A stretch of 64,000 nucleotides of DNA from Micromonospora zingiberis (GCF_004331455.1 NZ_SJJR01000020.1:1-64000), one strand, 5' to 3'; shown: positions 35,426 to 44,539, counted from the stretch's first letter. Translations and numbers: made by a program. Notes: generated by a model from the letters alone, not told the origin.

Positions 35426-35460
35426 CGATGCCCCGGGCAGGTCACCTGCCCGGGGCATCG
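35426..35460 (+). terminator. Terminator of the M6 protease gene
   Basis: A 17-bp perfect inverted repeat around one central base (35426-35442 with 35444-35460; arms begin CGATGCCCCGGGCAGG), 18 bases past the stop. Confidence 0.85.
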
Positions 35461-35554
35461 TCCTTTTCGGGCCGCCGTCGCCGGCCGGACCGCCACCTGA
35501 GCGTCGGCCCTCGTCCGCAGGGAACCCCTGCTCCGGCGGCCGCGTCGTACCCCG

Positions 35555-36034
35555 GTGCCCACCACCCTTCGCACCCGCGTACCGGCAGCGTTCCTCGCCG
35601 CCCTGCTGGCGTTGACCGGCTGCGCCGATCGGTCAGGAGGCACCGTGCCCACCGACCAGAACCCCACCGCCGCCACCCCCGGCCCCGACGCCGGGGACAC
35701 CCCGGGCGCGGGTCCCGGCGGGCAGCCGCCCGCCGGACGCACCCCGCTCTCCCCCACCGACCCGCCCCTGATCGGGCGGCCGACCGCGCCCCCGAGCCAA
35801 CCCACCGAGTTGCGCAGAGCCAACGTGCTGGCCGGCCGGCTCAGCCACGGCGGCAGCGGCCCGTGCTACACGCTGGTCACCGACGACGGCCGGGAGTACG
35901 CGCTGCACGGCGTCGACATGGGAACCTTCGCCACCGGCACCTGGGTACGGGTGACCACCGGCCCGGCGACCACGGGTGTCGACTGCGGCCCCGGCATCCG
36001 GGCCAGCATCCTGACGATCAGCGCGGTCGACTGA
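35555..36034 (+). CDS. Putative lipoprotein
   Basis: The 159-residue protein starts at GTG with a basic end and a hydrophobic run LAALLALTGC, a good lipobox with Cys at about 23. A Pro/Gly/Thr-rich spacer (about 30-85) follows, then a small beta-rich domain with two Cys (GPCYTLVTDDG and GVDCGPG) that may form a disulfide. OB-fold-like from its pattern, but not recognised. It would sit outside the membrane. Confidence 0.75.
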   Translation: MPTTLRTRVPAAFLAALLALTGCADRSGGTVPTDQNPTAATPGPDAGDTPGAGPGGQPPAGRTPLSPTDPPLIGRPTAPPSQPTELRRANVLAGRLSHGGSGPCYTLVTDDGREYALHGVDMGTFATGTWVRVTTGPATTGVDCGPGIRASILTISAVD

Positions 36035-36090
36035 CCGTCGCCACCGCCGTGCGGCCGACCGAACGGTGCCGGGGTCATAGGCTGTCGGTC

Positions 36091-37023
36091 ATGACCGAGC
36101 AGCGTGGCGATGCCGTCGACGAGTCCTGCGTCCTCACCGAAGGGCCGTGGACGCACCGGTTCGTCGGCGCCAACGGCAGTCGGTTCCACGTCGTCGAGGC
36201 GGGCACCGGGCCGATGGTGCTCTTCCTGCACGGCTTTCCCGAGCACTGGTGGGCCTGGCACCGGATGCTTCCGGCGGTCGCCGACGCCGGCTTCCGCGCG
36301 GTCGCCGTCGACCTGCGCGGCTACGGCGCCAGCGACAAACCGCCCCGGGGGTACGACGGGTACACCCTCGCCGCCGACGTCGCCGGAATGATCCGGGCGC
36401 TGGGTGAACGCTCGGCGACGGTGGTGGGCACCGGGGCCGGCGGCATGATCGCCTGGACGGTGGCGTCGTTCCATCCCGCTCTGGTGCGCCGGCTGGTGGT
36501 GCTCGGTGCACCGCACCCGCTGCGGCTGCGGGCGGCCATCTTCGCCGACCCGCGTGGGCAGTTCGCCGCCTCCACACCCGCGCTGCGGTTCCAGATGCCC
36601 CGCTACGAGCATGTCCTCACCAAGGACGACGGGCGGGCGGTGGAGGAGATCCTGCGCCGCTGGGGTGGCCCCCGCTGGGTCACCGGCCCGGACTTCGCCG
36701 AGTACGCGCGGCGCTACCGGGAGGCCATGCGGATCCCGCAGGCGGCGTTCTGCGCGCTGGAGGGCTACCGCTGGGCGTTCCGGTCGGTGCTGCGGCTGCA
36801 CGGCTACCGGTTCGTCAAGTTGATGCAACGTCCGCTGGTCGCACCGACCCTGCACCTGCACGGCGCGTTGGACACCGCCTCGTTGCCGCGTACCGCCCAG
36901 GGCTCGGGCCGCTACGTCAGCGGGCCGTACGAGTGGCGGCTGCTCGACCAGGTCGGCCACTTCCCGCACCTGGAGGCGTCGGAGTTGGTGCTGGGCGAGA
37001 TCCTGCGCTGGGCGAAGTCGTGA
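36091..37023 (+). CDS. Alpha/beta hydrolase (epoxide-hydrolase-like) lacking the nucleophile
   Basis: The 310-residue protein has the epoxide-hydrolase look: FLHGFPEHWWAWHR (oxyanion loop), VAVDLRGYGASDKP and the relay residues Asp261 and His290. The nucleophile elbow, normally GHDWGG, reads GTGAGG, so the nucleophile position is Gly115. It is probably not a hydrolase in the usual sense, or uses another residue. Position downstream of acs recalls ephE of mycobacteria. It starts at an ATG and its stop directly abuts the stop of the convergent gene. Confidence 0.8.
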   Translation: MTEQRGDAVDESCVLTEGPWTHRFVGANGSRFHVVEAGTGPMVLFLHGFPEHWWAWHRMLPAVADAGFRAVAVDLRGYGASDKPPRGYDGYTLAADVAGMIRALGERSATVVGTGAGGMIAWTVASFHPALVRRLVVLGAPHPLRLRAAIFADPRGQFAASTPALRFQMPRYEHVLTKDDGRAVEEILRRWGGPRWVTGPDFAEYARRYREAMRIPQAAFCALEGYRWAFRSVLRLHGYRFVKLMQRPLVAPTLHLHGALDTASLPRTAQGSGRYVSGPYEWRLLDQVGHFPHLEASELVLGEILRWAKS

Positions 37024-37389
37024 TCAGACCCGCTGCTCGCGCAGGTCGGTGACCTCCCCGACGGGCGCCCATCCCTGATAGACGCCGAAGTCGAAGGCTT
37101 CCAGCCGCATCGCCTGAGCCACCGGCCAGCGGCCACCCGTGTACTCGACCCGGAGCCAGCCATCGTGCTCCCCGAGCACGATGAACGGCTGCCCCTTCCA
37201 GGTGCACGTCGTACGCACGTAGGCCAGTTCTTCGATCTCGGCGGCTGGCACCACCCGGACGTGTCGGCCTGGTCGTACCTCGGCGAAGCCCTCGCCCGGC
37301 TCCGGCTGGTACAGCCGGATGTCGCCAGCGTCCGGGCTGGCCTGGTATTCCCGCCCCCGCCAGCGGGCCACGTATCCGTCCCGGCTCAC
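37024..37389 (-). CDS. Hypothetical protein, partner of the SseB-domain gene
   Basis: The 121-residue soluble protein is beta-rich, with repeated short strands (GYVARWRGREYQAS, PFIVLGEHDGWLRVEYTG). It has no known motif. Its GTG overlaps the stop of the large SseB-domain gene (GTGA), so the two are translated together. Its stop abuts the hydrolase stop on the other strand with no spare base. Confidence 0.75.
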   Translation of the reverse strand: MSRDGYVARWRGREYQASPDAGDIRLYQPEPGEGFAEVRPGRHVRVVPAAEIEELAYVRTTCTWKGQPFIVLGEHDGWLRVEYTGGRWPVAQAMRLEAFDFGVYQGWAPVGEVTDLREQRV

Positions 37390-40313
37390 GGCTCTCCGAC
37401 CTCACGCCAGGCGAGCGTGTCGGCGTCGAGCACGGCGACCAGCCGCTGCGTGCCGTCCGCACCGAGGCGCAGCAGTTGCGCGCCGTGCGGGAGCCGGACG
37501 CTGTCCACCTTGAACTCGGCCAGCACCTCCCTGCTCTCACCGGGCGCGAAGCCGTTGCCGCGGAACGGGGGACGTTCGATGACCCAGCCCTCCATGGCCC
37601 GCATGGCGGCTTCGTTCTGCCCGCCGTAGGGGATGCGGTACAGGCTCGGCCGGTACGCCGGCCACCGCAGCACGTAGATCTCCTCGGCGTCCGCCGCGAA
37701 CGGCGACTCCGGGTGGCTGAGACCGAGCGCGTGGTACAGCTGCGCCGGGGTGGTGAGGTGCGCCAGTTCGGTGGCCCGGTGCACGAATCCGGAGACCCGG
37801 TCGTAGCCACGTTCCAGGTAGTAGCCCAGTTGACTGGGTGCGATCGCCTTCTGCATCACGATCGGTCGGGTCGGGTCGGCCGCGGCTGCCGCCTGCTGTG
37901 GGCTGCTGGTCGACGCGGGCTTGTCGACGCTCGGTTCCGGCTCCTGCTCGGAATCGTCACCGAGCCCCAACTCGGCCGCCCAGTTGGCCAGCCCGACGAT
38001 CTGTTCGCCGGGCAGCTTCGCGCCGACCGGGGTGCCGGGGTTCACCGCGAACGACCAGGACAGGTCGGGCCAGCAGCGGATCAGCTGGACGAAGCGCACC
38101 TTCATCGTCTCGGCGGCCGGGTCGGCGTGGTCGGCGAGGCGCTGCGGCGAGGTGTAGACCACCACGAAGGTCTGGCCGTCCAGTTCCACCGTCGGCCAGA
38201 CGTACCCGGGGTCACCGGGTCGGCTGCCGGGCGCGGAGTCGGCGGCGACCGGCATGAGGACCCGAGCCAGCAGCAGCGTCGACAGGAACGTGTCGGTGTT
38301 CGCGGCGCCGACGGCGGCGAGCAGGTCCTCCTCCACCTCGTTGGCCGGCTCGAACGGGGTCGCCGCCGGGGTGGGCTCCGCCCCTGGCATCGACGCGGCC
38401 CGCGCATCCGACGCCTCCGGCGTCGGCGTCGCGGGATCCACGAGCGCCGGCCCGTCGGTGGCGCCGCCCGACGGCGACGGGGCGAACAGCGAGGGCTCGC
38501 TCGTAGCCGGCTCCCCGGGGACCAGGCCCACCGCATCGGTACGGATTGTCGGCTCCGGGGCCGGCGTGGGCATCGCTACGGTCGCCTCGGGCTCCACGGT
38601 GGCAATCCGCGCCGTCGGCTCCGCCTCCGCAGCAAAGATCGGCGCCGTCGGCTCCGCCTCCACCGGGAAGATCGGGGTCGTCGGCTCCGACCCGACCGGG
38701 AAAATCGGGCTCGTCGGCTCCGACCCGGTCAGGAAGATCGGCGCCGTCGGTTCCGGATCGGCCAGGCGTCCCGGCAGGTCGGTCGTCGTGGATCCGGCTG
38801 CCGGCCGCGCTGGTCCGCTGCCGGCTTCGGGCGCCGGGCGCTGTCGCGGCTCGGGCCCCGGGTGCTGCTGGGTGGGCGGTGCCGCAGTCAGGTCCCGGGC
38901 CTCGATGATGGTGCCCTCGATGACGATCGGCGTGAACCCGCGCCGTGGCGCGGGCGGGCCGGATACCGGCTCCGCTGCCGACGGGGCGAGATCCTCGCCC
39001 CGCTCCGGGGACTGCCGAGGGGGCAACGTCTGGGTGACGTTCGCGCTGTCCGCGGTGGGCGGGACCTCTGGTACCGCGGCGGGCGCGGCTGCCGGTCCGA
39101 AGTTGGTCGGCCCGTTCGGCGTGGTTACCCGCAACGGCCGGGTCGGATCCTGCGACGGGCCAACAGCCGGCGGCTGAGTCGCCTCGCCGTTCACGTCGGG
39201 CCGGGCGGCACCGCCGTTCTGCGCGTCGTCGGTGAAGACGAAGGCCCGGGAGTTGCCGTCGGCGGCTGGGTCGGCGGCGGGCCCTCGACGGGGAAAGGGC
39301 TGCCCGCCCCGGGCGAATCGGGACGGCGGGGTGGCCCGCTCGGCCAGACGGTCGCTGCGGGGTGCGGGCCGGCCGGAGGCCGGTTCGAAGAAGGACCGCC
39401 GCGTCTGGTCGGCGCCCGGGTCGGCCGGCTGACCGTTGGTCCGCGTCCCGGGCCGCTCGACGGTGACCGGCCGGCTGCGGACCGGGCCGACCGGCGGCTC
39501 CCCGCTGGCCGGCCTGGGCTGGCGGGGTGGCATGTCGTTCTGGCTGTCCGGCAGCGGGCCACCGACAGCACCCGGCCGCGCGCCGCCCAGCCCGGGCGGC
39601 CGACTGTCGTCGAGAGCGGGTCGTTGTTCGACGGCCGCCGGGGTGAATCGGCCTGGTTCCGGATGGCCCGCGGGCGGTTGGCCGCGTACCCCGGTGACCG
39701 TGCCGGGTGCGGCCACGGGCACGTCGGGAAGCTGGAAGGCCGTGGGGACCACCGGCGGAGGTGCCGCCGGTCGGTCCGGGCGAAGCGGGGCGGGCCGCTG
39801 GGCCGGGGCCGTCGGCACCGTGGCTGCGGGTGGAGGGGCCATGCCCTGGCTGGACTCGCGGAGACGGTTCAGTGCCTCGACCCGTTCCAGCCTGGCGCGG
39901 GCACCCACGGTGCGGCCAGGTAGCCGGACGTCACCACGGGACAGTTGGGCGACATACCAGGCGGGCAGGTAACCCTCGATGGGCAGGCCCGGGTCCACCG
40001 CCAGCCACCACTCGTGGTTCGGCCAGCCGGCGGCCAGTTCGGCGTAGCCGATGCGGCGGGTGGACCCGCCGTGCTCGCCCAGACAGACCCGCATCGCCTC
40101 GACGGACGTGAAGGCCAGGACGTGGGTTCGACCGCCCGTGGTCCAGGTGCCCCAACCCACCGGCGCCTGCCCCGGCACTGCCGGCACGGAGATCGGCAAC
40201 AGCAGCTCGACGCTGGACAGGATGCGGAAGTAAAGCTGCTGGTCACTGCCGCGCAGCGCGTCCCGCATCGCCGCCTCGGCCTCGGTGGCCGGCTCCCAGT
40301 CGGTCACGGCCAC
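37386..40313 (-). CDS. Large protein with two SseB-like domains and a repeat linker
   Basis: The 975-residue protein has two related SseB-like domains at about residues 12-130 (AELAAGWPNHEWWLAVDPGLP) and 675-800 (IRCWPDLSWSFAVNPGTPVG) separated by some 500 disordered Pro/Ala/Gly-rich residues. A third, unrecognised C-terminal domain (about 825-975) contains YVLRWPAYRPSLYRIPYGGQ. The linker carries seven 11-residue repeats (see 38523-38753). It lies next to the mycosin gene; SseB-domain proteins often accompany type VII loci in actinomycetes, so a link to that system is inferred. No signal peptide. Confidence 0.75.
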   Translation of the reverse strand: MAVTDWEPATEAEAAMRDALRGSDQQLYFRILSSVELLLPISVPAVPGQAPVGWGTWTTGGRTHVLAFTSVEAMRVCLGEHGGSTRRIGYAELAAGWPNHEWWLAVDPGLPIEGYLPAWYVAQLSRGDVRLPGRTVGARARLERVEALNRLRESSQGMAPPPAATVPTAPAQRPAPLRPDRPAAPPPVVPTAFQLPDVPVAAPGTVTGVRGQPPAGHPEPGRFTPAAVEQRPALDDSRPPGLGGARPGAVGGPLPDSQNDMPPRQPRPASGEPPVGPVRSRPVTVERPGTRTNGQPADPGADQTRRSFFEPASGRPAPRSDRLAERATPPSRFARGGQPFPRRGPAADPAADGNSRAFVFTDDAQNGGAARPDVNGEATQPPAVGPSQDPTRPLRVTTPNGPTNFGPAAAPAAVPEVPPTADSANVTQTLPPRQSPERGEDLAPSAAEPVSGPPAPRRGFTPIVIEGTIIEARDLTAAPPTQQHPGPEPRQRPAPEAGSGPARPAAGSTTTDLPGRLADPEPTAPIFLTGSEPTSPIFPVGSEPTTPIFPVEAEPTAPIFAAEAEPTARIATVEPEATVAMPTPAPEPTIRTDAVGLVPGEPATSEPSLFAPSPSGGATDGPALVDPATPTPEASDARAASMPGAEPTPAATPFEPANEVEEDLLAAVGAANTDTFLSTLLLARVLMPVAADSAPGSRPGDPGYVWPTVELDGQTFVVVYTSPQRLADHADPAAETMKVRFVQLIRCWPDLSWSFAVNPGTPVGAKLPGEQIVGLANWAAELGLGDDSEQEPEPSVDKPASTSSPQQAAAAADPTRPIVMQKAIAPSQLGYYLERGYDRVSGFVHRATELAHLTTPAQLYHALGLSHPESPFAADAEEIYVLRWPAYRPSLYRIPYGGQNEAAMRAMEGWVIERPPFRGNGFAPGESREVLAEFKVDSVRLPHGAQLLRLGADGTQRLVAVLDADTLAWREVGEP
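38523..38753 (-). repeat. Seven 33-bp in-frame repeats in the SseB-domain gene
   Basis: Seven 33-base units code residues 521-597 of the form EPTxPIFxxxx (EPTAPIFLTGS, EPTSPIFPVGS, EPTTPIFPVEA and so on). Later copies are diverged. Thr-Pro in a Pro-rich linker could be Ser/Thr kinase targets; this is inference. Confidence 0.85.
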
Positions 40314-40461
40314 CCCCTCCTCCCGGCACAGGCCATAGGTGTCGGTTACAACCTACAAGGTCAGTTCAAGATCACAATGACAAGGCTGGCCGGGATCCGC
40401 CCCGTTTCGCCCCAGGGCGATAACATCCCGTTCCGGTGTCGACACGATACGGAGGCGGTCG

Positions 40462-41712
40462 ATGTCCCGGTACGGTCCGCGTCCGGTTCTCGCGGCTCTC
40501 GCCGCCATCCTGTTGACCGGTCCCACGACGGCCGCGAACCCCACTACGGCGGGCATTTCGGGCGCGCTTCTCTCGTCGGTCGGGCCGGTCACGGCGAGCA
40601 GGGCGCCCGGCTGCGCCACGCCACCCGCACCGGCCCGGCCGGTGTCCGCGGTTCCCTGGCCACAGCAGCGGTACGCCCCGGAGCGGTTGCAGTCGTTGGC
40701 GACCGGATCCGGGGTGACCGTGGCGGTGGTCGACTCGGGGGTGGACCGGTCTCATCCCCAACTCGCCGGCCGCGTGCTCACCGGCACCGACCTGCTCGAT
40801 GCCGGCGGCGACGGGACCCGGGACTGTGTGGGCCACGGAACCGGCGTGGCAAGCCTCATCGCCGCCACCGCCCGGGACGATCTCGGCCTGCGCGGACTGG
40901 CACCGAAGGCCCGGATTCTGCCGGTGCGGGTGAGCGAGCAGCAGGTCGTGGACGGTCGGGGCACGGGCCGCACGGTCGCCCCCGAGGACTTCGCCCGGGC
41001 GATCCGCTGGGCGGTGGACAACGACGCCGACGTGGTGAACCTCTCCGTCGTCCTCTACGCCGACCATCCGGCGGTACGTAGTGCGGTCGGCTACGCGCTC
41101 GCGCGGAACGTGATCGTGGTCGCCGCCGTCGGCAACCTGCACGGCAGCGGCGATCCGCGCCCGTACCCGGCGGCGTACGAGGGGGTGCTCGGGGTCGGCG
41201 CGATCGGCGCGGACGGCCTCCGGGCCGACTTCTCCCAGGTGGGCTCCTATGTAGACCTGGTCGCCCCCGGAACGGACGTGCTGATCGCCGCCCCGGGGCA
41301 GGGCCACCATCGGGCCGAGGGGACCAGTTACGCCGCGCCGTTCGTGGCCGCCACGGCGGCGTTGGTGCGCGAGTACCGCCCCGAACTGAGCGCCGAGGAG
41401 GTGGTCGGCCGGCTGCTGGCCACCGCCGACCCGGCTCCTGGCCACGGGTACGGCTCCGGGGTGTTGAACCCGTATCGGGCGGTCACCGAGACCGCGAGCG
41501 GCCCGGTCACCCGCCCCGCCCCGATGGTCAGCCTGGCCGACGACCGACCCGATCCGGCACTCTTGGCCCAGCAGGACCGGCGGGCCGCCGCACGCGAGCG
41601 CGCCGTACTGCTGGCCACCGTCGGTGGGCTGGTGGTGGCCGGTGTGGCGCTGGCAGCCCTGATCGTGCCCCGGGGCGCCCGGCGGCGCTGGCGTCCCGCC
41701 GACCCCGGCTGA
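40462..41712 (+). CDS. mycP: Mycosin, type VII secretion subtilisin
   Basis: This 416-residue subtilisin-like protease has a signal sequence (RPVLAALAAILLTGPTTA), the triad Asp91 (VVDSGVDRSHP), His125 (GHGTGVAS) and Ser289 (GTSYAAPF), and a C-terminal membrane helix (LLATVGGLVVAGVALAALIV) followed by Arg residues. Mycosins stabilise the ESX membrane complex and clip substrates at the outer face. GGAGG lies six bases upstream of the ATG. The WXG100 genes lie next to it on the opposite strand. Confidence 0.92.
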   Translation: MSRYGPRPVLAALAAILLTGPTTAANPTTAGISGALLSSVGPVTASRAPGCATPPAPARPVSAVPWPQQRYAPERLQSLATGSGVTVAVVDSGVDRSHPQLAGRVLTGTDLLDAGGDGTRDCVGHGTGVASLIAATARDDLGLRGLAPKARILPVRVSEQQVVDGRGTGRTVAPEDFARAIRWAVDNDADVVNLSVVLYADHPAVRSAVGYALARNVIVVAAVGNLHGSGDPRPYPAAYEGVLGVGAIGADGLRADFSQVGSYVDLVAPGTDVLIAAPGQGHHRAEGTSYAAPFVAATAALVREYRPELSAEEVVGRLLATADPAPGHGYGSGVLNPYRAVTETASGPVTRPAPMVSLADDRPDPALLAQQDRRAAARERAVLLATVGGLVVAGVALAALIVPRGARRRWRPADPG

Positions 41713-41839
41713 CCGGCCGGGATCCCGGGCTGACGCCGACCGCCGTGGCCAGGACGGGCCGGACCGGTCGCAAGCAGGCCAGCGCGGTCACGCCGAGCGG
41801 GGCGACGCCGCCCGCAGCGCGGTCGACGTCGCCCCACGG

Positions 41840-42133
41840 TCACCGGAACAGGCCGACGTTCTTCTTCTCGGTGTCGAGGTAGTCGGCTGCGGACTCGTCC
41901 ACCGCCAGCTTGATGTCGCGCAGCATGGCCTGGAGGTCCTGCGAGGCGTTGCGCCACCGGGCCTGCCGCTGCTCGTACGCCTGCTGCGCCTCGCCGGACC
42001 AACTGGCCACCAGCGGGGCGGCGTCCTGCTCCAGTTGGCCCAACTGTGAATCGAGCGTGTTCAGCGCCCGCTGGATGTCCGCGCTGGCCTGTTGCAGCGC
42101 GGCGAAGTTGACGACCAGCACGCCGTGTTCCAT
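41840..42133 (-). CDS. WXG100 family protein (EsxA-like)
   Basis: This 97-residue two-helix protein carries the turn motif WSG in APLVASWSGEAQQAYEQRQ and a C-terminal YLDTEKK that fits the YxxxD/E secretion signal. WXG100 proteins leave the cell as dimers with a partner, here the product of the gene 21 bases upstream. An internal GTG at 42121 is an alternative start. No terminator is obvious between it and the convergent mycosin gene. Confidence 0.88.
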   Translation of the reverse strand: MEHGVLVVNFAALQQASADIQRALNTLDSQLGQLEQDAAPLVASWSGEAQQAYEQRQARWRNASQDLQAMLRDIKLAVDESAADYLDTEKKNVGLFR

Positions 42134-42154
42134 CTGTTCCCCCTGAATGGTGGT

Positions 42155-42475
42155 CTAGAGCGGCAGCTGAATGCCGCCGCGGTTGGTCGCGGACACCCGG
42201 CCGGCCGCCTCGGCGTCCGATGCGTCGTAGTGCACCCCAGCGGTGCGGATCGCTCCTGCGGTCTCGCGCAGTGCCCGTTGCAGACTCGCCTGGTCCTGCG
42301 CCCACTGCTGTTTCACCTGCTCGAACGACCGGCCGCCGGCCCCACGCCAGGCCTGCTGGAGGATCTCCAGCTGAGCCAACAGTCCGCTGAGCATCGACTG
42401 CAACGACTGGTCCGCCTGCTCGAACTTCCCCGCGGTCTGCTGCATCACCGCGGCCTGTGCCTGGGTCTGGGACAC
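42155..42475 (-). CDS. WXG100 family protein (EsxB-like)
   Basis: The 106-residue two-helix protein has the WxG turn in LQQAWRGAGGRSFEQVKQQW. It is the first gene of the esx pair. The C-terminal tail after the second helix is polar and lacks a clear YxxxD/E signal. The GTG at 42475 is preceded by GAGGAG eight bases upstream; the frame upstream to 42535 is rejected. It diverges from eccE. Confidence 0.86.
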   Translation of the reverse strand: MSQTQAQAAVMQQTAGKFEQADQSLQSMLSGLLAQLEILQQAWRGAGGRSFEQVKQQWAQDQASLQRALRETAGAIRTAGVHYDASDAEAAGRVSATNRGGIQLPL

Positions 42476-42633
42476 CCCGACGTCTCCTCGTCTGCTCGGT
42501 CGTGGCTGGCCCGGCGAACGGAACGCAAAACCCACGACACCGGAGGGCGTACGTGACGTGGGATCGGACCATTGAAGTTTCGTCGCTGACGGTAGCGGGA
42601 CCGTCGCTGTTGTGCTACCCCGTCCGGCTCCCC

Positions 42634-42642
42634 TGTGGACAA
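42634..42642. promoter_or_regulatory. DnaA-box-like site between esx and eccE
   Basis: TGTGGACAA (complement TTGTCCACA) lies in the 243-base divergent region between the WXG100 pair and eccE. It has the same extended CCTGTGGACAACG as the sites at 2779 and 27427. Confidence 0.45.
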
Positions 42643-42712
42643 CGCGAGTCCACGCGGCTCACTACGATGGGCGGCAGCGCGGTCGCAGCGGGTGATCGAC
42701 TGAGGAAGGGCG

Positions 42713-44539
42713 GTGCCGATGACCGGCGTCTCGACCGCGCTCCAGCGCCCGCCGGCCAGCGACTCAGCCGCGCCTGAGCAGCGCATCCCACCTGCGGCAG
42801 CGGCCTCCGGGCGCGGCGACCGATGGTGGGTTCACCGACCACCCGCCGGGCAGTTCGTAGCCGCCCAGGTCGCCCTGGCCACCCTCGTCGCCGCGCTGGG
42901 CCGGGGTACGCCCGCGATGTTGGCTGCCACCCTGCTGGCGGCGGCGCTGCTGATCCTCTCCTGGTGCCGGGTGCGCCAACGGTGGCTGTACGAGTGGCTG
43001 GGTACCGGTCTGGGCTACCTCACCCGCCCACGGCTGATCGCGCCGGACGCCGGACCGGCGGCACTGCTGGACCTGGTGGCGCCGAACACCGTGCTCTGCC
43101 CGGTCGAGCTCGCCGGGTCACCAGCCGCGATGCTGGACGACCCGGGTGGCGTGGTGGCGCTACTGGAGCTCGGCGACCGGGCCGACCTGCTCGGCGACGG
43201 CGGACAGCAGTTGCCGTCGCCCGCCTCGCTGCTGTCGGCCGACCCCGGCCAGGCGCCGCCCGTACGCGTCCAACTCGTGCTCTCCGCCGCGCCGGCTCCG
43301 GCGATCGGTGCCGGCGGCGGGCTGGCGGCCACCTCGTACCGCCAACTCACCGAGGGGCGGCTGGTGGGCTGGGAGCGGGCGGTGCTGGCAGTACGGGTGA
43401 CCCGGGCGGAGGGCTGGTCGGAGGAGGCGTTACGGCGCGCCCTCGCCAGTGCCGTACGCCGGATCGTCCGGCGGCTGGGACCGCTGCCGGTACGCCCGCT
43501 GGGCGAGCAGGCTGCGCTGCGGGTGCTCGCCGAGCTCGCTCACCACGACGGGCGGCCGGTGCGGGAGTCGTGGCAGGCCGTCCGGTCCGGTGGGCTGCTC
43601 CAGACCACCTTCCGGCTTCGACGGTGGCCGCCGTCGGAGGCCGGACGCCAGTTGGTGCCGCGACTGTTGACGCTGCCGGCGGCCGCGACCACGGTGTCGC
43701 TGCACGCCGAGTCGGGCCGGGCCGCGACGGCCGGCCTGACCGTACGGATCAGCGCGCCGACTCCGGCGGAGCTGTCCGCCGCCGCCAGGGCGCTGCGCGG
43801 GCTCGTCACGGCGGCCGGTGGCACGGTGCAGCGGCTCGACGGGGCCCACCTGTCCGGCCTCGCCGGGACCCTGCCCCTGGCCCCACCTGTTCCGGCCGCC
43901 ACCGGCGACGGGGCGGGGCTGGAGCTGCCGTACGGCTCCGCCGGTCTGGTGGTGGGCGCGAACCGGCACGGCGAACCGGTCACCGTCCGGCTGTTCCGGC
44001 CGGAGAGCACCCGCGTGATGATCGTCGGCGGGGTACGCGCCGCGCAGCTGATGACCATGCGGGCGATGGCGCTCGGCAGTCGAGTCGTCGTCCAGACCAC
44101 CCGCCCACTGGCCTGGCAGCCGTTCGTACGTGGCGTCGGCCCGCCGGGCGAGACGATCCCGCTGGTGCCGCCCGGCCGACCAATGGAGGCCGAGCCGGGC
44201 ACGCCGCTGTCACCGGTGCTGGTGGTGCTGGACGCGCCGCCGCCCACCGGCGGTCCACGGCCGGGCGCCGCCTGGCACACCACACTGCTGGTACGCGACG
44301 AGTTGACCTCGGCCGACGCGGACGCCCTCGGCCGGGCCGATCTTGCGGTGCTCCAGCCGTTGAGCGACGCGGAAGCGGCGATCGCCGGTGCCGCGCTGGG
44401 CCTCGGCGGCTCCGCCGGATGGCTGACCCGGATCCGGCACGACATGGTGGCCGTGGTGAACCGTCGCGCCCTACGCTGGGCGGTGCTCGCCGGCACTCCG
44501 ATGGAGGCGCAACTCGTCGGTCGGCCGTCCCGCGACTGA
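42713..44539 (+). CDS. eccE: Type VII secretion protein EccE
   Basis: The 608-residue protein has two N-terminal membrane helices (FVAAQVALATLVAALG and LAATLLAAALLILSW) followed by a long cytoplasmic/peripheral domain, as in EccE. The family stabilises the ESX pore complex at its edge. The start was left at GTG 42713 (AGGAAGG upstream); an ATG at 42719 is equally possible. EccB, EccC and EccD are not in this window. A nearby DnaA-like box precedes it. Confidence 0.82.
   Translation: MPMTGVSTALQRPPASDSAAPEQRIPPAAAASGRGDRWWVHRPPAGQFVAAQVALATLVAALGRGTPAMLAATLLAAALLILSWCRVRQRWLYEWLGTGLGYLTRPRLIAPDAGPAALLDLVAPNTVLCPVELAGSPAAMLDDPGGVVALLELGDRADLLGDGGQQLPSPASLLSADPGQAPPVRVQLVLSAAPAPAIGAGGGLAATSYRQLTEGRLVGWERAVLAVRVTRAEGWSEEALRRALASAVRRIVRRLGPLPVRPLGEQAALRVLAELAHHDGRPVRESWQAVRSGGLLQTTFRLRRWPPSEAGRQLVPRLLTLPAAATTVSLHAESGRAATAGLTVRISAPTPAELSAAARALRGLVTAAGGTVQRLDGAHLSGLAGTLPLAPPVPAATGDGAGLELPYGSAGLVVGANRHGEPVTVRLFRPESTRVMIVGGVRAAQLMTMRAMALGSRVVVQTTRPLAWQPFVRGVGPPGETIPLVPPGRPMEAEPGTPLSPVLVVLDAPPPTGGPRPGAAWHTTLLVRDELTSADADALGRADLAVLQPLSDAEAAIAGAALGLGGSAGWLTRIRHDMVAVVNRRALRWAVLAGTPMEAQLVGRPSRD

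Noticed and set aside
32969..35458. An 829-codon minus-strand frame over the M6 protease
   Set aside because: It is antisense to a protease with signal peptide and zinc motif; no domain is visible in the reverse reading.
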